A DNA stretch of 50,485 bases from JACMNW01 sp043721855 (lineage in GTDB: Bacteria; Pseudomonadota; Alphaproteobacteria; Rhodobacterales; Rhodobacteraceae), in assembly GCA_043721855.1 (NCBI GenBank), contig JAYSPY010000116.1, positions 1 through 50,485 on the forward strand, written 5' to 3'. Position numbers and translations under genes: made by a program. Under the pieces are notes generated by a model that had not been told where the DNA came from, did no database searches, and saw nothing but the letters and a program-made list of their open reading frames with translations. Of the stretch, positions 43,212-50,485 are shown one piece after another. The stretch's first letter is position 1; every line of letters starts with the position of its first letter.

Positions 43212-44030
43212 ATGTTTCGCATCGAACAAAGTCAATCATTCGGCGCCCGCACCTTCCGGCTGCTTGAACTTATTTATCATGCCACCGTCCGCAATATCCG
43301 CAAAGGCCATGGCGGTTCGGCCATCATGGGCTTGGTCATGCACTTGATCCAGTCGATCTTGATGGTGCTGATCTTTTTGTTCGTTTTCCAACTCATGGGC
43401 CGGGGCGTGGCCGCCATTCGTGGCGATCTGCTTGTTTATATCATGTCGGGCATTTTCATGTTCATGACTCATGTCAAAGCCATTGGTGCAGTTTCCAGCG
43501 CCGATGGTCCGACCTCCGCCATGATGAAACATGCGCCGATGAACCCGATTATTTCCATCGTGGCCGCAGCTTTAGGTGTGCTTTACTTGCAAATACTGGC
43601 TGCGCTGATCATTTTGTTCTTCTATGACGCTGCTTTCGCACCCGTCTCGATAGATGAGCCGTTTCAGACATTTGGCATGTTCATTTTGTCTTGGGCAACC
43701 GGGGTCGGCATCGGCATGATCCTGCTATCGGCCAAACCTTGGGCACCGGGTTTGGTTGGGCTGTTTTCCACCTTGTTTCAACGCGCCAACATGATCGCGT
43801 CTGGCAAGATGTTTGTCGCCAACACGCTAAAGCCCAAAATGCTGGCGCTGTTTGATTGGAACCCGCTGTTTCACACCATTGATCAGGGGCGTGGTTTCAT
43901 TTTTCTGAACTATGCCCCGCGCTACACAAACTACCTTTATCCGATAAAGGTGCTGGCTGTGTGCATTTTGATCGGGCTGATGCTGGAATTTGTGACGCGG
44001 AAATACGCCTCCTCCAGCTGGAATACATGA
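43212..44030 (+). CDS. ABC-2-type polysaccharide export permease
   Basis: 272-residue inner-membrane protein with about six hydrophobic segments (for example LVMHLIQSILMVLIFLFVFQLM, SIVAAALGVLYLQILAALIILFFYD, and VLAVCILIGLMLEFV at the end). The pattern matches KpsM/RfbA-type ABC-2 permeases that export capsule, O-antigen or EPS. The end, RKYASSSWN, is a family-like tail. I take ATG 43212 (MFRIEQSQS); the frame is open to 43122. No ATPase partner lies nearby. Divergent from cysQ. Confidence 0.8.
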   Translation: MFRIEQSQSFGARTFRLLELIYHATVRNIRKGHGGSAIMGLVMHLIQSILMVLIFLFVFQLMGRGVAAIRGDLLVYIMSGIFMFMTHVKAIGAVSSADGPTSAMMKHAPMNPIISIVAAALGVLYLQILAALIILFFYDAAFAPVSIDEPFQTFGMFILSWATGVGIGMILLSAKPWAPGLVGLFSTLFQRANMIASGKMFVANTLKPKMLALFDWNPLFHTIDQGRGFIFLNYAPRYTNYLYPIKVLAVCILIGLMLEFVTRKYASSSWNT

Positions 44031-44101
44031 CATCACATCGCCTCCACGGGCACCTGTGGCAATTTTCCGCAATTTGGTGGCCATTTCAATGCTGCACGCC
44101 G

Positions 44102-44130
44102 CTTGCAGGCCAAGCCCCCCCTCCTTATAT
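44102..44130 (+). promoter_or_regulatory. RpoH (sigma-32) promoter of dnaK
   Basis: CTTG (44102-44105) followed after 18 bp by CTTATAT (44124-44130), matching the alphaproteobacterial sigma-32 consensus CTTG-N17/18-CYTATNT. Transcription would begin near 44137, giving a leader of about 105 nt. Confidence 0.75.
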
Positions 44131-44131
44131 A

Positions 44132-44152
44132 CCCCGAAGAACAAATTCGGGG
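44132..44152 (+). promoter_or_regulatory. Hairpin at the start of the dnaK leader
   Basis: CCCCGAA-N7-TTCGGGG, a perfect 7-bp inverted repeat directly after the dnaK -10. It is not a CIRCE element (no GAGTGCTAA half). It may stabilise the leader, act as an operator, or end transcription from the upstream permease gene. Confidence 0.5.
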
Positions 44153-44244
44153 CAGCCCCCGGGTTGATTTCACTGGGATCGGGGATCAGAGGCCGCGCTA
44201 GGATCTGACCCCCAAAATATCGCCGCTAGGAAAAGGTATACATC

Positions 44245-46152
44245 ATGGCCAAAGTCATCGGGATCGACCTCGGGACCACCAACTCTTGCGTAGCCATCAT
44301 GGACGGCTCGCAACCCCGCGTCATTGAAAACGCCGAAGGTGCGCGCACGACGCCGTCTATCGTGGGTTTCACGGAAAACGAACGCCTTGTCGGCCAACCG
44401 GCCAAACGGCAGGCCGTCACCAACCCCACCAACACCGTCTTTGCCGTAAAACGCCTGATCGGGCGTCGCATGGATGATGCGCATATTGCGAAAGACAAGA
44501 AAAACCTGCCCTACACGCTGGTCAACGGCGGCAATGGCGATGCCTGGGTTGAAGCGCGCGGTGAAAAGTATTCGCCAAGCCAGATCTCTGCGTTCATCCT
44601 GCAAAAGATGAAAGAAACCGCTGAGGCATACTTGGGTGAAACCGTCACCCAAGCGGTTATCACCGTGCCCGCCTATTTCAACGATGCCCAACGCCAAGCC
44701 ACCAAAGACGCCGGTAAAATCGCCGGTCTGGAAGTGCTGCGTATCATCAACGAACCAACCGCCGCCGCATTGGCCTACGGTTTGGACAAGAAAGAAGCCC
44801 GCACGATTGCAGTGTATGACCTTGGCGGCGGCACCTTCGATATCACCATTCTGGAAATTGACGACGGCCTGTTCGAAGTGAAATCCACCAATGGCGACAC
44901 CTTCCTTGGTGGCGAAGATTTCGATATGCGCATCGTCAACTATCTGGCGGATGAGTTCAAAAAAGAACATGGCGTTGATCTGACGCTGGACAAGATGGCA
45001 TTGCAACGCCTGAAAGAAGCCGCGGAAAAGGCCAAGATCGAACTGTCATCGGCAGCCCAGACCGAGATCAACCAGCCGTTCATCTCGATGAATTCCAGCA
45101 CCGGGCAGCCGTTGCACCTTGTGGTCAAAATGACCCGTGCCAAGCTGGAAAGTCTGGTATCTGACCTGATCAAAGCCTCGATCAAGCCATGCCAGGCGGC
45201 GCTGAAAGATGCGGGCCTGTCCACATCCGACATCGACGAAGTGGTGCTTGTCGGCGGCATGACACGGATGCCCCGCGTTGTAGAAGAAGTGACCAAATTC
45301 TTTGGCAAAGAACCCCACAAGGGTGTGAACCCTGATGAAGTGGTGGCCCTTGGCGCCGCAATTCAGGCAGGCGTTCTGCAGGGTGACGTCAAGGACGTGG
45401 TTCTGCTGGACGTAACACCGCTGTCCTTGGGGATTGAAACCCTTGGCGGCGTGTTCACCCGCCTGATCGACCGCAACACGACCATTCCGACGAAAAAGTC
45501 GCAGATTTTCTCCACCGCCGAAGACAACCAGAATGCGGTGACCATCCGCTGCTTTCAGGGCGAACGTGAAATGGCAGCGGATAACAAGATCCTTGGCCAG
45601 TTCAACCTTGAACACATTCCACCAGCACCACGCGGCATGCCGCAAATCGAAGTGACCTTCGATATTGATGCCAACGGGATCGTGTCGGTGAAGGCCAAAG
45701 ACAAAGGCACCGGCAAGGAACAGGCGATCACCATCCAGGCCTCAGGCGGTTTGTCTGACGCGGATATCGAAAAGATGGTCAAAGACGCCGAAGACAACGC
45801 CGAGGCTGACAAAGAGCGCCGCGAATTGGTGGAAACCCGCAACCAGGGCGAAGGCCTTTTGCATTCAACCAAACGGTCCTTGGAAGAACATGGCGACAAG
45901 GTGGATCCATCCACCGTGGAAGCCATAGAATTTGCCATGGTGCCACTGGAAGATGCCCTGAAAGGCGAAGAGGTTGGCAAGATCAAATCTGCCATTCAGA
46001 ACCTGACCGAAGCGGCCATGAAACTGGGCGAGGCAATCTACAAGAACAGTCAGGCCGAGACTGAAGGCCGCGATCCCGATGGCCCGCGCGATGTTGACGA
46101 TGATATCGTCGATGCCGATTTTGAGGATCTTGGTAACAACAAGCGGAAATAA
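44245..46152 (+). CDS. dnaK: Chaperone DnaK (Hsp70)
   Basis: 635-residue ATP-dependent chaperone. ATPase-domain signatures IGIDLGTTNSCVAIMDG (residues 4-20), AVYDLGGGTFDITIL and VLVGGMTRMPRV; then the substrate-binding domain with DVTPLSLGIETLGG and a C-terminal lid ending in an acidic tail DDDIVDADFED. Followed by a strong hairpin (46175-46198) and dnaJ, as in most proteobacteria. Confidence 0.99.
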   Translation: MAKVIGIDLGTTNSCVAIMDGSQPRVIENAEGARTTPSIVGFTENERLVGQPAKRQAVTNPTNTVFAVKRLIGRRMDDAHIAKDKKNLPYTLVNGGNGDAWVEARGEKYSPSQISAFILQKMKETAEAYLGETVTQAVITVPAYFNDAQRQATKDAGKIAGLEVLRIINEPTAAALAYGLDKKEARTIAVYDLGGGTFDITILEIDDGLFEVKSTNGDTFLGGEDFDMRIVNYLADEFKKEHGVDLTLDKMALQRLKEAAEKAKIELSSAAQTEINQPFISMNSSTGQPLHLVVKMTRAKLESLVSDLIKASIKPCQAALKDAGLSTSDIDEVVLVGGMTRMPRVVEEVTKFFGKEPHKGVNPDEVVALGAAIQAGVLQGDVKDVVLLDVTPLSLGIETLGGVFTRLIDRNTTIPTKKSQIFSTAEDNQNAVTIRCFQGEREMAADNKILGQFNLEHIPPAPRGMPQIEVTFDIDANGIVSVKAKDKGTGKEQAITIQASGGLSDADIEKMVKDAEDNAEADKERRELVETRNQGEGLLHSTKRSLEEHGDKVDPSTVEAIEFAMVPLEDALKGEEVGKIKSAIQNLTEAAMKLGEAIYKNSQAETEGRDPDGPRDVDDDIVDADFEDLGNNKRK

Positions 46153-46174
46153 ACCGCAAGGAACACGAAAATCG

Positions 46175-46198
46175 GGGCGGTCTGAAACCAGACCGCCC
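46175..46198 (+). terminator. Intercistronic hairpin between dnaK and dnaJ
   Basis: GGGCGGTCTG-AAAC-CAGACCGCCC, a perfect 10-bp stem with a 4-nt loop, 22 nt after the dnaK stop and 29 nt before dnaJ. No U-run follows. It may attenuate read-through or protect dnaK mRNA, giving more DnaK than DnaJ. Confidence 0.75.
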
Positions 46199-46227
46199 TA
46201 CTTCCGTTTCCCCCAAAAGGGTTCGCC

Positions 46228-47367
46228 ATGGCAAAGCGCGATTTTTACGATGTTCTGGGTGCAGCTAAAGGGTCTTCTGCGGAAGAGCTTAAAAAAGCCT
46301 ATCGTACCAAGGCAAAAGAGCTGCACCCAGACCGCAACGCAAGCAATCCCAACGCCGAGGCGCAGTTCAAGGAATTGAACGAAGCTTATGACGTTATGAA
46401 GGATGCCGATAAAAAGGCCGCCTACGATCGTTACGGCCATGCCGCGTTCGAAGGCGGTGGCGGCCAGCGCGGTGGCGGGTTCGGGCAGCAGGGCGATTTC
46501 GGATCGGCGTTTTCCGACGTCTTCGAAGACCTGTTTGGCGATTTCATGGGCGGTCGGGGTGGCCAGCAGCGATCCCGGGCCCAACGCGGATCAGACCTGC
46601 GCTATAACCTGCGGGTATCCTTGGAAGAAGCCCACAAGGGTGTGCAAAAAACCATCAATGTGCCGGCATCCGTGGGCTGCGACACCTGCAAAGGCTCAGG
46701 GTCAGAAGGCGGCGCCGAACCCGTTACCTGCACCACCTGTTCAGGCATGGGCAAAGTCCGTGCGCAGCAGGGCTTTTTCACGGTAGAGCGCACCTGCCCC
46801 ACCTGCAACGGCGCGGGCCAGACCATCAAGAACCCCTGCAAGGTGTGTCACGGTGCCGGACGGATCGAAAAAGAACGTGCGCTATCCGTCAACATACCTG
46901 CAGGCGTGGAAACCGGCACACGCATTCGATTGTCTGGTGAAGGCGAGGCCGGACTGCGCGGCGGCCCGACGGGCGATTTGTATATTTTCATCGAGGTTAA
47001 GGAACACGCGATTTTCCAACGCGACGGCGTTCATTTGTTCTGCCGTATCCCGGTATCCATCGCCACCGCAGCGCTTGGAGGCGAGGTTGAAGTGCCCACG
47101 ATCGACGGTGGCAGCGCCCGTGTGAAAGTGCCTGCTGGCAGCCAGACCGGCAAACAAATGCGCCTGCGCGCCAAAGGCATGCCCGCCCTGCGAGGCGGCG
47201 GTGCGGGCGATATGTTGATCGAACTTGCGGTGGAAACCCCGGTCAACCTGACCACCAAACAGCGGGAATTGCTGCGTGAGTTTGAGAAGTTGTCAGAAGA
47301 CAACAATCCTGAAGGATCAACATTCTTTGGCAAGGTCAAAGGATTTTGGGACGGCATGAAGGGCTGA
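46228..47367 (+). CDS. dnaJ: Co-chaperone DnaJ (Hsp40)
   Basis: 379-residue J-protein that stimulates the ATPase of DnaK. J domain at residues 1-70 with the essential HPD in ELHPDRN; a Gly/Phe-rich linker (GGGGQRGGGFGQQGDFG); four CxxCxGxG zinc repeats (CDTCKGSG, CTTCSGMG, CPTCNGAG, CKVCHGAG) near 145-210; and the C-terminal substrate-binding domain. Type I DnaJ of normal length. Confidence 0.98.
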   Translation: MAKRDFYDVLGAAKGSSAEELKKAYRTKAKELHPDRNASNPNAEAQFKELNEAYDVMKDADKKAAYDRYGHAAFEGGGGQRGGGFGQQGDFGSAFSDVFEDLFGDFMGGRGGQQRSRAQRGSDLRYNLRVSLEEAHKGVQKTINVPASVGCDTCKGSGSEGGAEPVTCTTCSGMGKVRAQQGFFTVERTCPTCNGAGQTIKNPCKVCHGAGRIEKERALSVNIPAGVETGTRIRLSGEGEAGLRGGPTGDLYIFIEVKEHAIFQRDGVHLFCRIPVSIATAALGGEVEVPTIDGGSARVKVPAGSQTGKQMRLRAKGMPALRGGGAGDMLIELAVETPVNLTTKQRELLREFEKLSEDNNPEGSTFFGKVKGFWDGMKG

Positions 47368-47389
47368 CCCGAAAGAGTGAGCCACGCAC

Positions 47390-47406
47390 AGGGGCATCGA
47401 GCCCCT
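47390..47406 (+). terminator. Hairpin after dnaJ
   Basis: AGGGGC-ATCGA-GCCCCT, a 6-bp stem 23 bp after the dnaJ stop, followed by GC-rich DNA with further short dyads (GGCGC-TG-GCGCC) but no U-run. Confidence 0.45.
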
Positions 47407-47460
47407 ATGCGCGGCGCTGGCGCCTGAAGTGCCGGTTATGCCCGCGCGGATGGCACAGCT

Positions 47461-47500
47461 GCAGCCTCCGGCGGGGATATTTTTGCCGAAATGAAAGTGG
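47461..47500 (+). repeat. Partial relative of the dispersed repeat
   Basis: CTCCGGCGGGGATATTTTTGCCGAAATGAAAG resembles the gene-proximal end of copies at 13208-13286 and 17957-18029 (read on their own strand). Here the element is on the plus strand in the dnaJ-radC gap, and its ATGAAAG opens only a short frame; radC starts 48 bp downstream. Confidence 0.55.
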
Positions 47501-47538
47501 TTAACCTTTCCTTCATCAAGACGGGGGACACTTGGTGA

Positions 47539-48306
47539 ATGACCAACACGCGCGCCTTTTCCGAAAGCTTGTTTCCTTTGTTCGCTGCTGGCGACAGCGA
47601 TGAAGCTGTAAGTGCCGCGCTGCCGGATCGCTTGCCATCCTACATTACAGACCATCGCAAGCGCCTGCGTGCGCGGTTTCTGGAAGGCGGGGCCAGTGCC
47701 ATGCCCGACTATGAACTGCTGGAACTGGTGTTGTTCCGCGCCATTCCCAGGCTGGATGTGAAACCGCTGGCCCGGCTGTTGATGGACACATTCGGTGATT
47801 TCAACCGTGTTGTAACCGCAGCGATCCCCCGACTTATGGCCGTGAAGGGCGTGGGCGACGCCGTGGTGTTGGAGCTGAAATTGGTCGAAGCCGCATCACA
47901 ACGCCTGATGCGCGCGCGGGTCATGAACCGAGCCGTGCTGTCATCCTGGGACGCGCTTCTTGATTACTGCCACACCACAATGGCGCATCTGGACGCAGAA
48001 CAATTTCGCATCCTGTTTCTGGACCGCAAGAATGTGTTGATCGCAGATGAGGCGCAGGCGCGTGGCACGGTGGACCATGTGCCGGTCTACCCGCGCGAAG
48101 TGGTGAAACGTGCGCTGGAGTTGAACGCATCCGCCTTGATATTGGTGCACAACCACCCGTCGGGTGACCCCACGCCATCTGAGGCGGATATTACCGTGAC
48201 CCACCAGATCAAGGAAGCCGCGGGGATATTGGGTCTGACCCTGCACGACCATTTGATCATCGGTCGCGACCGCGAACTTAGCTTCAGGGCGCAGGGCTAT
48301 TTGTAA
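47539..48306 (+). CDS. radC: RadC/JAB-domain protein
   Basis: 255-residue JAMM-fold protein, traditionally called a DNA-repair protein though its repair role is doubtful. N-terminal helix-hairpin-helix region (DYELLELVLF...VKGVGDAVVLELKL) and a C-terminal JAB domain with ARGTVDHVPVYPREVVKRAL and the metal site HNHPSGDPTPSEAD. Its 3' end overlaps the 3' end of the convergent pseudogene by 23 bp. Confidence 0.93.
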   Translation: MTNTRAFSESLFPLFAAGDSDEAVSAALPDRLPSYITDHRKRLRARFLEGGASAMPDYELLELVLFRAIPRLDVKPLARLLMDTFGDFNRVVTAAIPRLMAVKGVGDAVVLELKLVEAASQRLMRARVMNRAVLSSWDALLDYCHTTMAHLDAEQFRILFLDRKNVLIADEAQARGTVDHVPVYPREVVKRALELNASALILVHNHPSGDPTPSEADITVTHQIKEAAGILGLTLHDHLIIGRDRELSFRAQGYL

Positions 48307-48830
48307 CGGGGGGCTTTATCCATAGCTCTACCCGTCGGTTCACATGCCGTCCCGGTGCAGTAATGTCGCAGGCTATCGGCATAGTTTCACCGCAGGCCGC
48401 GACCTTGGGGATCAGGTCTGCGCCCAGACCTTGCGCAACATGCCGAAGGCCTTCCGCCGTCATCGGCTGACGTTCTGGGCTGCGATCAACAAACCCCGTG
48501 TCTTTGATGGTGCTGTGTGCCCGTGGCGTCGCCAGAAAATCAAGGAATTGCCGCGCAAACTGCGGTAAACGACGACGCGACGTCAGCAAAAAAAGCGGCA
48601 TCAACAGTGGATAGTCTTCAGCCTTTACCGCCAGCGCAGACGGCATCAAAGGACATCCGCAACTGTCTGCCAACAACAGCGCTTTTGCTGCCCCCCGCAT
48701 CGCGCGCCCGGTCGTGGCCAGCGCCCAAGGATCGCGCGCAATCGCTGCCGCAAGACTGGGCGTATCAATATGGAAAATTGCCCTTGGCCGCGGGTTTGCC
48801 AAGGCGCGCAGCAGAAATCCACTTTTTATA
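48284..48830 (-). pseudogene. Truncated PstS-like/OmpA-domain substrate-binding gene
   Basis: The readable frame (about 172 codons from a TTG at 48802; an in-frame TGA lies just upstream of 48830) matches the latter part of a Rhodobacterales fusion of a phosphate-binding-like domain with a C-terminal OmpA domain. ALAVKAEDYPLLMPLFLLTSRRRLPQ and FARQFLDFLATPRAHSTIKDTGFVDRSPE come from the binding domain. GETMPIACDITAPGRHVNRRVELWIK is the OmpA end. The N-terminal two-thirds of the binding domain, the signal peptide and most of the OmpA domain are missing, so both a 5' truncation and an internal deletion are implied. No credible start. Overlaps radC by 23 bp. Confidence 0.7.
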
Positions 48831-48892
48831 GCCGCCCTTCAGCGCGGTTAGCGCCGCATCCTGAGCATCAGCGGGATGTGTGTTCAGAAATG

Positions 48893-48936
48893 CAGCAAAA
48901 AATGCGGCGCACGCCCGGTATCGCCCTATTTTTTGC
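48893..48936 (-). terminator. Terminator of the secreted-protein gene
   Basis: On the minus strand, 11 nt past the stop, GCAAAAAAT and ATTTTTTGC form a 9-bp inverted repeat around a GC-rich inner segment containing the dyad GGCGTGCGCC, which is followed by GCATTTTTT. This fits a Rho-independent terminator. Confidence 0.7.
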
Positions 48937-48946
48937 CTGAATGACC

Positions 48947-49942
48947 TTAGTTTGCAGAAGCGAGCTTCAGGTCCGGATCAAGATTCCTCAAGACAAGAAT
49001 GTCGCCGATGGCACCGCAATCAGGCATCGTCAGGGTCAGGTCGGTAATCGTGACTTCACCACCGGCATGCGCCAGGGTTTCGCCAAGAATATCGCGTGCG
49101 CAGGTGCCTTTTGTGATAGCCGCCTCGATCACGATCTTCACGACGGCGCTTGCCGCCGCAGGATAAGTGTAAACTTCGGCCAACATAGGTCGATCAACGC
49201 CGTCATCACCCAGCACTGACAGGAAACCGCTGATTTGCGGCTGCCCCGCCAGAGGACGATGTGGATCGGCGGCGGAAACTTGCCCGATTTCACCGTAGTC
49301 GGCACCATTTTCAAATGCGTTCAACTGAAAGGCATCATCACCCATCCACTGCACACCAAACCGGCGCAGCGTTGCGGCTTCGGGAACCGCCACCGTATTT
49401 TCAGCGGTTGCGCCATCAGAAAACCGAATCGACACCAGCGCGTCGGTGCTGAAAGCGGGCAAAGACGTGGTCAAACTGCCGGTGCCAGAAGTTTTAACAG
49501 TGACAGCAAGGCCACCATGGCGGAGCACCGCCCGCTGATTGACGTGGCACGGTGCCAACAGCGAAACCCCGATTATCGCCAAGGGTTCAACGCGCAGATC
49601 AAGATTGAGCGGGCAATGCGTTGCTGCATTTTGGTCGTCGGCTGCGGTTGTTCGAAACTCTGCCCTCAGGACAGACTCTGTTGCTGCGTTGAACTGATTT
49701 TTGCCTTGATCTGTCGGCCCCGCCGCAAAAGATACGTGAGAAGGTGAAATCGTGCTTTTATCCGACAAGCGGGCAGGCATTTCAGGCCCGGACGCCACCA
49801 GCATGATGGCCGTGGGTTTCTGCGTTGCTGCAGCCACATCCGCCTTGGCAGGCTTGACCAATACATTTTGTACAAGATGCCCGGACCCAACGGCCACAGA
49901 CAAAATTGCCACCACCAGTGACAGCCGGCGCTTCAGTTCCAT
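48947..49942 (-). CDS. Conserved exported protein near secA (often mislabelled translocase)
   Basis: 331-residue protein with an N-terminal hydrophobic segment (LSLVVAILSVAVGSG, residues 7-21) after a basic MELKRR, so secreted or membrane-anchored. Family marks are CPLNLDLRVEPLAIIGVSLLAPCHVNQRAVLRHGGLAVT near the middle, WMGDDAFQLNAFENGADYG, and a C-terminal TMPDCGAIGDILVLRNL. I recognise this as a Rhodobacterales-type protein commonly found beside secA; its function is unknown and it is not a translocase. Start ATG at 49942 with GGGGAAG 6 nt upstream. Confidence 0.75.
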   Translation of the reverse strand: MELKRRLSLVVAILSVAVGSGHLVQNVLVKPAKADVAAATQKPTAIMLVASGPEMPARLSDKSTISPSHVSFAAGPTDQGKNQFNAATESVLRAEFRTTAADDQNAATHCPLNLDLRVEPLAIIGVSLLAPCHVNQRAVLRHGGLAVTVKTSGTGSLTTSLPAFSTDALVSIRFSDGATAENTVAVPEAATLRRFGVQWMGDDAFQLNAFENGADYGEIGQVSAADPHRPLAGQPQISGFLSVLGDDGVDRPMLAEVYTYPAAASAVVKIVIEAAITKGTCARDILGETLAHAGGEVTITDLTLTMPDCGAIGDILVLRNLDPDLKLASAN

Positions 49943-50090
49943 CGAAATCTTCCCCAAGATCACACTGGTCTTGGCTATCGGCCAATTCAGGCAAGGACGT
50001 GGCAATAACATGTTCAGAATGTGGCAACTCAGGGTTGTAAGGACAACTTCATGTCACCCTTAAGGCGAGTAAGCCAAAGTATTGCCACAA

Positions 50091-50485
50091 TCAGACCAGC
50101 TGACCATGGCAATGTTTGAACTTGTTACCCGAACCACAGGGGCAAGAATCGTTGCGCGCGGGGTCACCCCATGTGGCTGGGTCTGTTTCAACAAATCCCG
50201 CATGGGTGGCAGCGGTTGGCGCTGGGGCAACGACCTGTGCCTCGGTAACCGGCGCCACGACCTCTGCCTGACGCTGTTGTTGCGCCAAAAACTGCGCCAT
50301 CATCGCGTCTTGTTCTTCTTTGGTCAGCGGCCGCAATTGCGCAAGCTTTTGTGTCACATCTTGGCGCAGCGAATTCAGCATCGATTCAAACAGCGCAAAA
50401 CCTTCGTTTTTGTATTCCGCCAATGGGTCGCGCTGCGCGTAGCCCCGGAAACCGACCACAGACCGCAGATGTTCCAACCGCAGCA
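50091..50485 (-). CDS. secA: Preprotein translocase ATPase SecA, C-terminal end (partial)
   Basis: Only the last ~131 codons lie in the window; the frame is open to the right edge. RLEHLRSVVGFRGYAQRDPLAEYKNEGFALFESML is the conserved helical wing/scaffold end of SecA. A variable Gln/Ala/Pro-rich linker follows, then the zinc-binding tail CPCGSGNKFKHCHG that docks SecB and lipids. SecA drives export through SecYEG. Confidence 0.97.
   Translation of the reverse strand, partial: LRLEHLRSVVGFRGYAQRDPLAEYKNEGFALFESMLNSLRQDVTQKLAQLRPLTKEEQDAMMAQFLAQQQRQAEVVAPVTEAQVVAPAPTAATHAGFVETDPATWGDPARNDSCPCGSGNKFKHCHGQLV

Noticed and set aside
44132..44152. CIRCE element (HrcA operator) before dnaK
   Set aside because: The inverted repeat does not contain the TTAGCACTC/GAGTGCTAA halves; the RpoH promoter explains heat control.
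44170..45006. Minus-strand open frame of 278 codons
   Set aside because: Antisense to dnaK; long antisense frames to dnaK are common because of its codon pattern.
1..50485. CRISPR arrays, rRNA operons, riboswitches
   Set aside because: I saw no regularly spaced repeat array, no rRNA-like conserved segments and no recognisable riboswitch core anywhere in the window.

Overview
The window looks like chromosomal DNA of a marine alphaproteobacterium of the Rhodobacterales (Roseobacter group). This rests on gene content and order: a PetP/PetR regulator pair next to a HDAC-xseB-ispA-dxs run, gltD and gltB separated by a secreted protein, a lptCAB-hpf-ptsN block without rpoN, a secA-adjacent conserved secreted protein, an alphaproteobacterial RpoH promoter before dnaK, and a dispersed intergenic repeat. 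Base composition is moderately GC-rich and genes are densely packed, with many ATGA/GTGA stop-start overlaps. I ran no database search; assignments rest on recognised motifs and gene order.

Layout. 0-1.2 kb: a lytic murein transglycosylase entering from the left edge. 1.6-6.7 kb (minus): a sugar-uptake operon transcribed as FGGY kinase, periplasmic binding protein, ATPase, permease. 7.0-9.2 kb: a CHRD-domain exported protein, then a decayed patch with a frameshifted IS5-type transposase, tRNA-Ser(GCT) and about 1 kb without a convincing gene. 9.2-14.5 kb (minus): petP-petR, an HDAC-like deacetylase, xseB, ispA and dxs (isoprenoid precursors). 14.7-19.6 kb: ilvE, ohr/ohrR with paired operator-like sites, queG, a GST and mtgA. 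20.0-28.7 kb (minus): gltD, a secreted protein and gltB, preceded by uppP and an NDUFA9-like reductase. 28.9-33.8 kb (plus): tRNA-Leu(CAG), RNase D, kdsD, lptC, lptA, lptB, hpf and ptsN. 33.8-44.0 kb: a surface-glycan block with a two-domain sulfotransferase, four glycosyltransferases, galU, kdsB, cysQ and an ABC-2 permease. 44.2-50.5 kb: dnaK, dnaJ, radC, a decayed PstS/OmpA gene, a secreted protein and the 3' end of secA.

How the genes work together. Several loci serve the cell envelope. kdsD and kdsB make and activate KDO, LptA/B/C move LPS to the outer membrane, UppP recycles the lipid carrier, and MtgA and the MltB-type enzyme build and trim peptidoglycan. The 33.8-44 kb block has what is needed to make and perhaps sulfate a surface polysaccharide: UDP-glucose supply (GalU), several glycosyltransferases, a sulfotransferase-like protein, CysQ to remove PAP, and an export permease. 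That sulfated-glycan reading is the most interesting system-level inference here, but no substrate can be read from sequence alone.

The most notable DNA-level observations are: a 13-bp tandem duplication that accounts for the transposase frameshift; a dispersed repeat whose end coincides with the start codons of two genes; a 16-bp tandem repeat that carries stop codons on both strands where ohrR and queG converge; twin CGAT-N3-ATCG sites between ohr and ohrR; and a repeated 12-bp site at the gltD promoter.
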